A DNA stretch of 5,322 nt from Avoscillospira sp045530865. Its GTDB lineage: Bacteria > Bacillota > Clostridia > Oscillospirales > Oscillospiraceae. The notes beneath the pieces are model-generated. The model did not search any database, was not told the DNA's origin, and worked only from the letters and a program-made list of their open reading frames with translations. Made by a program: the position numbers and the translations under genes. Shown in pieces: positions 1-5,204 of this stretch (positions are counted from its first letter, which is position 1; every line of letters starts with the position of its first letter). The stretch spans positions 1-5,322 of the forward strand of contig JAZSCX010000005.1 of NCBI GenBank assembly GCA_045530865.1. The letters are read 5' to 3'.

Positions 1-24
1 CATGTCTTGTGTTATCTTACTCAT
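1..24 (-). CDS. Possible 5' end of a minus-strand gene running out of the window
   Basis: An ATG on the minus strand (complement of 22-24) opens a frame reading MSKITQDM before the window ends. This resembles the start of small DUF1858-type proteins, which often begin M-x-I-T-x-D-M, but eight residues cannot establish a family. In favour, a candidate minus-strand promoter lies about 100 bases upstream (125-153). Against, there is no Shine-Dalgarno sequence at normal spacing: the nearest, AGGTG, is about 15 bases from the ATG. The ATG also lies at the edge of a 12-bp helix, so if real its translation could be controlled by that structure. The alternative is that this is chance and the real neighbour is a plus-strand gene ending just outside or inside the window. 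Confidence 0.25.
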
Positions 25-109
25 AGTGAATAGGATGGCACCTGCCTTTCGGTTTTGTCTGAGCAACTCAACCTTAACACAGGCCAGCCCTATTCACTAT
101 TCTTTTTTC
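23..109. other. Long imperfect hairpin with flanking T-run (terminator, small RNA or leader RNA)
   Basis: Positions 23-34 (ATAGTGAATAGG) are perfectly complementary to 89-100. The helix resumes inside with TGG 36-38 against CCA 84-86 and CCTG 41-44 against CAGG 80-83. A smaller apical pairing, TGAG 60-63 with CTCA 67-70, follows. On the plus strand the 3' arm is followed by TTCTTTTTTC (100-109), as in an intrinsic terminator, but the roughly 43-base interior is much longer than a normal terminator loop. A weak extended -10 (TGT-TATCTT, 10-18) would start a plus transcript near the foot of the helix, which would suit a free-standing RNA of about 85 bases. Read on the minus strand, the same structure would be the 5' leader of a gene starting at 24. 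I matched it to no known RNA family. The pairing is seen; the role is open. Confidence 0.55.
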
Positions 110-124
110 TATTTGTCACACATC

Positions 125-153
125 ATTGTAACACCTACAAATTATAATGAAAA
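125..153 (-). promoter_or_regulatory. Candidate minus-strand promoter towards the left edge
   Basis: On the minus strand a -35-like TTTTCA (complement of 148-153) is followed after 17 bases by TACAAT (complement of 125-130), preceded by TGT, which makes an extended -10. The predicted start is near 118, giving a leader of about 94 bases that contains the whole hairpin at 23-100. The region is AT-rich, so chance matches are easy. Its main support is the geometry relative to the possible minus-strand start codon at 24. Confidence 0.3.
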
Positions 154-169
154 CACTCGTGATATTTCA

Positions 170-197
170 TTGTTTTTCTGATACTATGTGATATAAT
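170..197 (+). promoter_or_regulatory. SigA-type extended -10 promoter of the 230-646 gene
   Basis: TTGTTT (170-175) serves as a partial -35. After 16 bases comes a perfect TATAAT (192-197), preceded by TGA (189-191), which is an extended -10. Transcription would start near 204, leaving a short leader of about 26 bases that carries the ribosome binding site AAAGGGG (215-221). The block 185-201 is nearly identical to the tsaE promoter at 3296-3312. A second TATAAT at 143-148 has no well-spaced -35. Confidence 0.75.
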
Positions 198-229
198 AAG
201 ACTAAACCATACTGAAAGGGGTATTTTTC

Positions 230-646
230 ATGGCACTGATGGACAATCTGGAAACCATCCGCGAAAAGGCGGCGGAAGCTGCACAGGCGGCTGCAAAGAA
301 AACCAAGAAGCTGGCGGAGATCGCTAAGGCTAATATCTCTATTTATTCTGAGGAAGATAAGGTCAAAAAGGCACAGATGGAACTGGGCAAGCTGTACTAC
401 CGCGATTATGTGGTGGGCGAAGAGCTGGACGAAGCAGAATACCTGCCCTGGTGCCAGCAGATCGATGAAGCCAAGCAGACCATTGCTGATCTGAGAGATT
501 ACATCGAAAACCTGAAAACAGAGCATGTGGATATGCCTGTGGATGATGTGGTCGAAGAGGATTTTGAAGATCTGGAAAAAGCTGCTTCCGAAGAAGAGCC
601 TGTCATCGATGTTGTTGTCGTTGACGAACCTGCGGAGCAGGAGTAA
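230..646 (+). CDS. Small acidic coiled-coil protein of unknown function
   Basis: This encodes 138 residues with no signal peptide or membrane segment, so a cytoplasmic protein is expected. The start is supported by AAAGGGG at 215-221, eight bases before the ATG, and by the promoter just upstream; a second ATG at 239 is less well placed. Residues 4-36 are Ala/Lys/Glu-rich and helical. Residues 41-62 hold EEDKVKKAQMELGKLYYRDY, and 73-98 form a further heptad-like helix with a Trp-Cys pair at 74-75. The tail from residue 99 is extremely acidic, with 17 Asp/Glu in 40 residues and one Lys. The middle part resembles short Clostridia proteins in which two helices with a G-x-x-Y-Y motif precede a C-terminal zinc ribbon; here the ribbon is absent and the acidic tail takes its place. 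That resemblance is from memory. It appears monocistronic, ending in a hairpin at 657-691. I do not assign a function. Confidence 0.85.
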   Translation: MALMDNLETIREKAAEAAQAAAKKTKKLAEIAKANISIYSEEDKVKKAQMELGKLYYRDYVVGEELDEAEYLPWCQQIDEAKQTIADLRDYIENLKTEHVDMPVDDVVEEDFEDLEKAASEEEPVIDVVVVDEPAEQE

Positions 647-656
647 TACATACCAA

Positions 657-698
657 ACAACCGGTCTGTGTGTCACGCACAGACCGGTTGTGTATTAT
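657..698 (+). terminator. Strong hairpin between convergent genes, probable terminator
   Basis: CAACCGGTCTGTG (658-670) pairs perfectly over 13 bases with 678-690, and an outer A657-T691 pair can be added; the loop is seven bases (671-677). It starts 12 bases after the stop of the 230-646 gene. The downstream side is only moderately T-rich (TGTATTATT), so it is not a textbook U-tract. On the minus strand it lies immediately after the SLH-protein stop codon (complement of 695-697), followed by TTGTTTGG. It therefore probably terminates transcription from both sides. Confidence 0.75.
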
Positions 699-1933
699 TC
701 AGCCCAGTAGAAAGTGGGAATGGCTTCCGAACGAATCAGGCAGCTGACCTGATACAGAATATTGGCCGCATCTCTTCTGGTAATAGCGGCGTCACTGTGA
801 AGGGTATCCAGCTCAATGCCTGCAGAGGAGAGGACGGCAACTGCCTTTTCCGCCCAGACGGGCACTGTGCTCTCTCCATCAAAGCTGCCGACAGCCTGTG
901 CGGAAGCACCGGGCAGCTGAAGAATATTCTGCAGCATGACAGCGGCTTCCGCGTGCGTCAGATAGTCAGCGGGACGAAACTCCATACCGCTTTCATAGGA
1001 AGTGCCGGAAATCATACCGTTACTCAGCGCGGTAACGATATAGGGCTGCATCCAGACAGGGGTGGTTTCCTCATCGGCAAAGCCGGAATGAATCACATCC
1101 TGTGCGGCCTCTGCACCCACCAGTTTCATGGTCATAACCAGAAATTCACCTCTGGTTACGGAAGTTTCCGGTTCAAAGCAAAGGTTGGCGCCGATGGTTG
1201 TACCGCGGAACAGGCCTTCCTCCTTCAGCCACATGGCGGAAAAGGCGTCGGCGTCGCCGGTCATATCGGCATAGGTCTGCTTATCAGAGGGCTTTTTGAT
1301 TTCGATGGTGATTTTTGCCTGCTCCGATACCTGTCCGGAATCGTCGGTTGCCGTGTAGATGAAGCTGTCCTTTCCTACCTTGTTTTCATCCGGGGTATAG
1401 GTGAAGGTGCCATCCTCGCGTAGTTCCACGGAACCGCGTTTGGGCTCTGCCACGATCTGATAGGTCATGGGATCATTTTCGGGGTCGCTGACGTTTAATG
1501 TGCCACTGTTTGCAATGTTGCGGTAGGTTTCCAGATTGCCATCAGATGCATGAGGCGGCTCATTCTTTCTGGGCATAATGGAGAACTTCAGGGATCTGTG
1601 TTCGCCTGCGGAACTTCCGTTTACCGAACAAAAAGACAGACTGGTTGTTGCGCCTTGTTTACAGGCGGTTTTCAGTACGAGTTCGTTCAGTCTTTCTCTG
1701 GGAACTGCATCGCCTGCCCGGAGCTGGCGATCTCCGTAGTAAATTCTTGCTGCGGAAGAAGCAGGTACAGATGTGAAAAAGACGCCTGTATCCTGTTCTG
1801 ACAGGCCAAAATCATCGGCAGAGAAGCAAAACTGCGTTTGAGAATCTACCTGGATCTCTTTTGCGGATACACCAACTGTCAAAGCGGCCAGAATCAGCAG
1901 AAGGAACAGGGAAGTGAATGTGTGTTTACGCAA
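695..1933 (-). CDS. Secreted SLH-domain surface protein with Ig/cadherin-like domain
   Basis: This encodes 412 residues. The start is a TTG (complement of 1931-1933), supported by AAGGAGG (complement of 1941-1947) seven bases upstream. Residues 1-24 form a signal peptide: basic MRKH, a Leu-rich core, then VSA before Lys25. Residues about 28-120 are beta-rich with a GDRQL-x-x-GDAVP segment that I do not place in a named family. Residues about 135-212 fit a cadherin/Big-type Ig-like domain (SDPENDPMTYQI, then FTYTPDENKVGKDSFIYTA). Three S-layer homology repeats follow at about 220-271, 284-340 and 350-398. Their TRAE-equivalent motifs are TRGE (260-263), THAE (326-329) and TRRD (385-388). SLH repeats bind secondary cell-wall polymer, so the protein is expected on the cell surface. 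It lies downstream of rodA on the same strand but behind that gene's terminator. I could not identify a confident promoter in 1948-2000; the best -10-like match is TATAGC (complement of 1973-1978). Confidence 0.9.
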   Translation of the reverse strand: MRKHTFTSLFLLLILAALTVGVSAKEIQVDSQTQFCFSADDFGLSEQDTGVFFTSVPASSAARIYYGDRQLRAGDAVPRERLNELVLKTACKQGATTSLSFCSVNGSSAGEHRSLKFSIMPRKNEPPHASDGNLETYRNIANSGTLNVSDPENDPMTYQIVAEPKRGSVELREDGTFTYTPDENKVGKDSFIYTATDDSGQVSEQAKITIEIKKPSDKQTYADMTGDADAFSAMWLKEEGLFRGTTIGANLCFEPETSVTRGEFLVMTMKLVGAEAAQDVIHSGFADEETTPVWMQPYIVTALSNGMISGTSYESGMEFRPADYLTHAEAAVMLQNILQLPGASAQAVGSFDGESTVPVWAEKAVAVLSSAGIELDTLHSDAAITRRDAANILYQVSCLIRSEAIPTFYWAE

Positions 1934-1995
1934 GAGACTACCTCCTTAAATATCGGTTCAGAGGTAGTGTTTGCTATATTTTTTTATTTATTCCA

Positions 1996-2023
1996 TAAAA
2001 AACCGCGGCTTTTCCGCCGCGGT
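1996..2023 (-). terminator. Intrinsic terminator of the rodA-type gene
   Basis: Read on the minus strand, ACCGCGGC (complement of 2016-2023) and GCCGCGGT (complement of 2002-2009) form a GC-rich 8-bp stem around a GGAAAA loop. It is followed directly by TTTTTA (complement of 1996-2001). It begins five bases after the rodA stop codon. The T-run is present in this direction only, so it acts on minus-strand transcription and should separate rodA from the SLH gene. Confidence 0.92.
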
Positions 2024-2028
2024 CAAGG

Positions 2029-3213
2029 TCAGGAAAGATATTGTTTTTGTCGGATGTACCGTGCGTTTCCGTCCGGCGCAGGCCGCATATGGATGCCGGA
2101 AACCACGCCCATAGCCATAAACATGGTCACGATGGAGGAACCGCCGTAGCTGATAAAGGGCAGGGTCAGACCGATGACCGGCATAACGCCGAGACACATG
2201 CCCACATTGATAACGATCTGGAACAGCAGCATACCGGCGATGCCGCAGCAGATCATGCGGTTCATGTAATTCCGGGATTTCACACCCACATAAATGCAGC
2301 GGATGACGATAGCGGACAGCAGAAGCAGGGCGATCACACACCCCAGCATGCCCATTTCTTCCGCGATGGCGGAGAAAATAAAGTCGGTGTGCTGTGCGGG
2401 AATGGAGTTGCCTTTGACCATGGTGCCCTCATAAAGACCCTGTCCGGATACCCCGCCGTTCTGAATGGCGCGGAGAGAGAGGTTGGTCTGCCAGCGAACG
2501 CCCTTGCCCTCCGGGTCGATGGTGGGGTCAAAGAGCATCATAATGCGGTCTTTCTGATAGGAATCAATCAAACTTCGTCCGTTCGGAAGAGTGATATTCC
2601 ATGCGACAGGAACCGCAACTACCAGGGCGCCGATGGACAGAAGGAACCAGATCAGATTGACGCCGCCCACAAAGGCCATGGAAATAAAGATAAAAATGTA
2701 GGTCAGGGCAACACCTGCGTCACTGGAAATGTAAACGATATACACGAAGAAAAATGCGGTCAGCACACCCATCTTACCTACGGTCAAGGGGGAAGAAAGG
2801 CTGTTCTGGTTGACGCTCATGATTTTGGCAAGGATAATAATAAAGAAGATCTTGCAAATCTCGGCGGGCTGGGCGTCGATGCCGATAAAGGGAATGTTGA
2901 GCCAACTCTTATTACCGGAGCCGTTGTCCACGCCCCAGATCATAAGGACGCCAATAAAACCGATACAGAAAATCAGAAGAAGCTCACGTCGCTCAGCGAT
3001 AATATCCACGTCGATCAGAGTCAGAACGATATAAATTAAAATACCCAGCACCAAAGCAAAGGACTGAACCATGACATGACGCCCGTTGCTGATAGTGGCT
3101 GTAGCACTTGAAATGGCAACAATACCGAAAATGGTGGTAACGGTACACAGCAAAAGCAGAACCATATCCGCTTTTTTCACAAAGTCACTGATCAGTCGTC
3201 CGATGTATCGCAT
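2029..3213 (-). CDS. rodA: FtsW/RodA/SpoVE-family peptidoglycan glycosyltransferase, probably RodA
   Basis: This encodes 394 residues and is very hydrophobic, with about ten membrane segments (for example 17-36, 47-68, 78-94, 119-133, 149-162, 168-184, 186-204, 287-305, 321-339, 360-373). SEDS-family proteins polymerise lipid II into glycan strands with a partner class B PBP; none is encoded here. Family marks include SWL (103-105), QPAEICK (115-121, the usual QPSE-x-x-K), PAQHTDFIF (272-280) and GLTLPFISYGGSS (348-360). Asp277 in HTDF matches the position described as catalytic in the family. The position usually reading QPD-x-GTA is SSDAGVA (163-169), which keeps the Asp. The start has AAAGGAGG (complement of 3220-3227) six bases upstream. 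The gene has its own promoter and terminator, so it looks monocistronic. RodA (elongation) is favoured over FtsW or SpoVE because no division or sporulation genes are nearby, but sequence alone cannot fully separate them. Confidence 0.9.
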   Translation of the reverse strand: MRYIGRLISDFVKKADMVLLLLCTVTTIFGIVAISSATATISNGRHVMVQSFALVLGILIYIVLTLIDVDIIAERRELLLIFCIGFIGVLMIWGVDNGSGNKSWLNIPFIGIDAQPAEICKIFFIIILAKIMSVNQNSLSSPLTVGKMGVLTAFFFVYIVYISSDAGVALTYIFIFISMAFVGGVNLIWFLLSIGALVVAVPVAWNITLPNGRSLIDSYQKDRIMMLFDPTIDPEGKGVRWQTNLSLRAIQNGGVSGQGLYEGTMVKGNSIPAQHTDFIFSAIAEEMGMLGCVIALLLLSAIVIRCIYVGVKSRNYMNRMICCGIAGMLLFQIVINVGMCLGVMPVIGLTLPFISYGGSSIVTMFMAMGVVSGIHMRPAPDGNARYIRQKQYLS

Positions 3214-3238
3214 ATGGCACCTCCTTTACTAATGTATT

Positions 3239-3267
3239 ATTCTATCAAAAAACCTGCAGGATGTAAA
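3239..3267 (-). promoter_or_regulatory. SigA-type promoter of the rodA-type gene
   Basis: On the minus strand, TTTACA (complement of 3262-3267) is followed by a 17-base spacer and TAGAAT (complement of 3239-3244). The predicted start lies near 3232, about 19 bases from the ATG and just upstream of the ribosome binding site, giving a very short leader. Its -10 region is an exact mirror of the opposing tsaE promoter. Confidence 0.8.
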
Positions 3268-3279
3268 CAGAAAGATGTT

Positions 3280-3308
3280 TTGCAAAAAAAGCCAGTATGT
3301 GATAGAAT
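3280..3308 (+). promoter_or_regulatory. Extended -10 promoter of the tsaE-tsaB-upp operon
   Basis: TTGCAA (3280-3285) is a four-of-six -35 match. A 17-base spacer ends in TGA (3300-3302), and TAGAAT (3303-3308) follows, giving an extended -10. The start would be near 3315, leaving about 22 bases of leader with GAGGA (3326-3330) as ribosome binding site. Confidence 0.75.
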
Positions 3309-3336
3309 AAGAAAAAACCTGAAATGAGGAACTGCC

Positions 3337-3774
3337 ATGCAGTATTTGACCCATAGCCCGGAACAAACCGAACAGCTGGGACGGCAGTTCGCCGCTGAAT
3401 TGAAACCCGGAGATGTTGTGGCCTTTTATGGGGATCTGGGTGCGGGAAAGACTGCCTTTACCCGTGGTATTGCCAGAGGACTGGGTGTTTTGGAACCTGT
3501 CACAAGTCCCACCTATACCATTGTCAATGAGTATCTCAGCGGCAGACTTCCGTTGTTTCATTTTGATATGTACCGCCTCGGTTCTGCTGATGAACTGTTT
3601 GATATCGGTTGGGAGGACTATCTGGAGCGGGGCGGTGTCTGTGCCGTAGAGTGGAGCGAAAATGTGGAAGAAGCCTTTGAACAGGTGATTTGCGTGGACA
3701 TTCGCCGCATAGATGACCATACGCGGGAAATCACGGTAGAGAGGAGAGATCGGTTTGCGGATTCTTGCATTTGA
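3337..3774 (+). CDS. tsaE: tRNA t6A biosynthesis ATPase TsaE
   Basis: This encodes 145 residues, the usual TsaE length. TsaE is the small P-loop ATPase that acts with TsaB and TsaD to make N6-threonylcarbamoyladenosine at position 37 of ANN-decoding tRNAs, in the cytoplasm. The Walker A motif is GDLGAGKT (32-39, Lys38). Other family marks are SPTYTIVNEY (57-66), FHFDMYRL (74-81, with conserved Asp77) and VEWSE (104-108). The ATG has GAGGA (3326-3330) six bases upstream. It is the first gene of a plus-strand operon, and its last 20 bases overlap tsaB, which suggests coupled translation. Nothing essential appears to be missing. Confidence 0.96.
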   Translation: MQYLTHSPEQTEQLGRQFAAELKPGDVVAFYGDLGAGKTAFTRGIARGLGVLEPVTSPTYTIVNEYLSGRLPLFHFDMYRLGSADELFDIGWEDYLERGGVCAVEWSENVEEAFEQVICVDIRRIDDHTREITVERRDRFADSCI

Positions 3775-4459
3775 GACCTCGGCAAAGGCGGCAGGCGTTG
3801 CGATACTGGAGGATGGCCGACTGCTGGGCGAATACATGCAGAACAGCGGGCAGACCCATAGCAGGACATTGATGAAAATGGCAGAGGATCTGCTTTGCAA
3901 TTGTGATCTGAAAGCAGCCGATATGGATGCGGTTGCCTGTGCGGCCGGACCCGGCAGCTTTACCGGTGTTCGGATCGGTGCCTCTGCAGCCAAGGGTTTT
4001 GCATGGGGCCTGCAGCTGCCATGCTATGGCGTGTCCACACTGGAGGCCATGGTGTGGGGGATTGCGGCTGCTGACGGGATCTACTGTGCTGCCATGGATG
4101 CTAGAAGAAATCAGGTTTATACGGCTGTGTTTCAGATGAATGATGGTGTGCTCTCCCGATTGACAGAGGACATGGCGATTTCCGTGGAGGAACTGGGAGA
4201 GATCTTGAAAAATCAAGAAAAATGCAAAATGCTGGTTGGAGACGGCGCGGTATTATGCTATAATAAATTAAATATGTCGGTTTCCGGACTGCGGCTGCTC
4301 CCGGAGCATCTGCGGATGCAGAGGGCTTCCGGTGTCGCACTTCTGGCATGGGATCAGGTGCAGCAGGGCCTGCAGCCTTCCGGCAATGATCTCACGCCCA
4401 ATTATCTGCGGCTCAGTCAGGCAGAACGGGAACGGCTGAATAAACAAGAGATGGAGTGA
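3755..4459 (+). CDS. tsaB: tRNA t6A biosynthesis protein TsaB
   Basis: This encodes 234 residues, typical for TsaB (YeaZ), the ASKHA-fold partner that dimerises with TsaD and is required for t6A formation; TsaB itself is generally considered non-catalytic. The start is a TTG (3755-3757), chosen because the family opening MRILAFETS begins there and GAGGAGAG (3741-3748) lies six bases upstream, inside tsaE. Further marks are QTHSRTLM (33-40), the glycine-rich GPGSFTGVRIG (65-75), AMDARRNQVYTAVF (113-126) and the C-terminal PNYLRLSQAER (215-225). The stop is six bases from upp. tsaD and rimI, common neighbours of tsaB in Firmicutes, are not adjacent. A promoter-like sequence lies inside the gene at 4236-4264. 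Confidence 0.95.
   Translation: MRILAFETSAKAAGVAILEDGRLLGEYMQNSGQTHSRTLMKMAEDLLCNCDLKAADMDAVACAAGPGSFTGVRIGASAAKGFAWGLQLPCYGVSTLEAMVWGIAAADGIYCAAMDARRNQVYTAVFQMNDGVLSRLTEDMAISVEELGEILKNQEKCKMLVGDGAVLCYNKLNMSVSGLRLLPEHLRMQRASGVALLAWDQVQQGLQPSGNDLTPNYLRLSQAERERLNKQEME
4236..4264 (+). promoter_or_regulatory. Candidate internal promoter for upp, inside tsaB
   Basis: A partial -35 TTGGAG (4236-4241) is followed by 17 bases ending in TGC (4256-4258) and a perfect TATAAT (4259-4264). The extended -10 sits in a locally AT-rich patch of otherwise GC-balanced tsaB coding sequence. A transcript from about 4271 would carry upp alone after a leader of roughly 195 bases. Coding constraint can also produce such matches, so this is only a candidate. 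Confidence 0.4.
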
Positions 4460-4465
4460 ATTGGA

Positions 4466-5095
4466 ATGGGTAACGTACATGTTTTGGATCATCCGCTGCT
4501 GCAGCACAAGCTGTCGATCCTCCGCAACAAGGATACCGGTGTTAAGGAATTCCGTGAGGTTGTCGGTGAGATCTCTGCGCTGATGTGCTATGAGGCGACC
4601 AGAAATCTTCCTACTGAAGAAGTTGTGATCGAGACCCCCATTGCACCTGCAAAGGTTCGTGTTCTTGCCGGCAAGAAGCTGGCAATTGTCCCGATTCTTC
4701 GCGCAGGACTTGGCATGGTAGACACCATGGTGGATCTGATCCCCTCTGCAAAAATCGGCCATATTGGCCTTTTCCGTGATCCGGAGACCCATGAACCTGT
4801 AAAATATTACTGCAAAATGCCCCCCGATATTGCTGACCGTCAGGTTTTCGTGGTGGATCCCATGCTGGCTACCGGCGGATCCGCTTCCGACGCCATTATG
4901 TTCATTAAGGAATACGGCTGCAGGAATATCACTCTGATGAATATTCTGGCTGCTCCGGAAGGAATTGCCAAGGTGCAGGCCGATCATCCTGATGTGGATA
5001 TTTACGTGGCCGCTGTGGATGAGAAGCTCAATGAGCATGCCTACATCGTTCCCGGTCTGGGCGATGCCGGCGACCGCATTTTTGGCACAAAGTAA
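4466..5095 (+). CDS. upp: Uracil phosphoribosyltransferase
   Basis: This encodes 209 residues, the normal UPRT length. The enzyme converts uracil and PRPP to UMP and pyrophosphate in pyrimidine salvage, in the cytoplasm. The PRPP-binding motif is VVDPMLATGGSA (129-140), and the uracil-binding C-terminus is YIVPGLGDAGDRIFGTK (193-209). The N-terminal half carries typical VPILRAGLGMVDTM (75-88) and HIGLFRDPET (99-108). The ATG lies six bases after the tsaB stop. The likely ribosome binding site, GGAG (4453-4456), is modest and overlaps the end of tsaB, so translation is probably coupled. No terminator hairpin follows; the promoter of the next gene begins four bases after the stop. I see no sign of an RNA attenuator in front of upp. 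Confidence 0.97.
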   Translation: MGNVHVLDHPLLQHKLSILRNKDTGVKEFREVVGEISALMCYEATRNLPTEEVVIETPIAPAKVRVLAGKKLAIVPILRAGLGMVDTMVDLIPSAKIGHIGLFRDPETHEPVKYYCKMPPDIADRQVFVVDPMLATGGSASDAIMFIKEYGCRNITLMNILAAPEGIAKVQADHPDVDIYVAAVDEKLNEHAYIVPGLGDAGDRIFGTK

Positions 5096-5098
5096 GCA

Positions 5099-5127
5099 TT
5101 GACTTGCTTCTGAGAAATTTGTATACT
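5099..5127 (+). promoter_or_regulatory. Near-consensus SigA-type promoter of the 5205 gene
   Basis: TTGACT (5099-5104) and TATACT (5122-5127) are separated by exactly 17 bases; each differs from consensus by one base. This is the best promoter in the window. Transcription would begin near 5134, leaving a leader of about 70 bases. The leader holds only a small possible hairpin (5151-5155 with 5161-5165, five pairs including a G-T) and the ribosome binding site AAAGGAAG (5189-5196). The promoter abuts the upp stop codon. Confidence 0.88.
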
Positions 5128-5204
5128 AGTAGCGAAAAATAGGGTGGTTTGGGTTGATTAAGCCCGATACTTATTTGGTATATTATTGAAAGGAAGAAAT
5201 CGAT

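Noticed and set aside
2..181. 59-codon plus-strand frame across the left-edge hairpin
   Set aside because: No visible ribosome binding site, composition like translated non-coding AT-rich DNA, and it overlaps the hairpin and T-run.
167..676. 169-codon minus-strand frame
   Set aside because: It is antisense to the acidic coiled-coil gene and extends into its promoter and terminator; the hydrophobic character is the mirror of acidic codons.
668..1423. 251-codon plus-strand frame
   Set aside because: It is antisense to the SLH protein, starts inside the terminator hairpin, and has no plausible ribosome binding site.
2021..2026. Minus-strand TTGACC as -35 of the SLH gene
   Set aside because: No -10 hexamer follows at 16-18 bases; that position falls in the rodA terminator T-run.
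2041..3039. Long 332-codon plus-strand frame
   Set aside because: It lies wholly antisense to the rodA-type gene; its His/Asp/Gly-rich composition is the mirror of a membrane protein, and there is no ribosome binding site or family resemblance.
3229..3993. 254-codon minus-strand frame
   Set aside because: It runs antisense through tsaE and tsaB and through the rodA promoter; low-complexity shadow composition.
4268..5038. 256-codon minus-strand frame
   Set aside because: It is antisense to upp and the tsaB end, both of which carry unmistakable family motifs.
5094..5109. Short inverted repeat AAGCA/TGCTT after upp as a terminator
   Set aside because: Only five weak pairs, no T-run, and the loop is the -35 element of the next promoter.
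5128..5204. Riboswitch in the leader of the last gene
   Set aside because: About 70 bases with only one five-pair hairpin and no recognisable conserved core.
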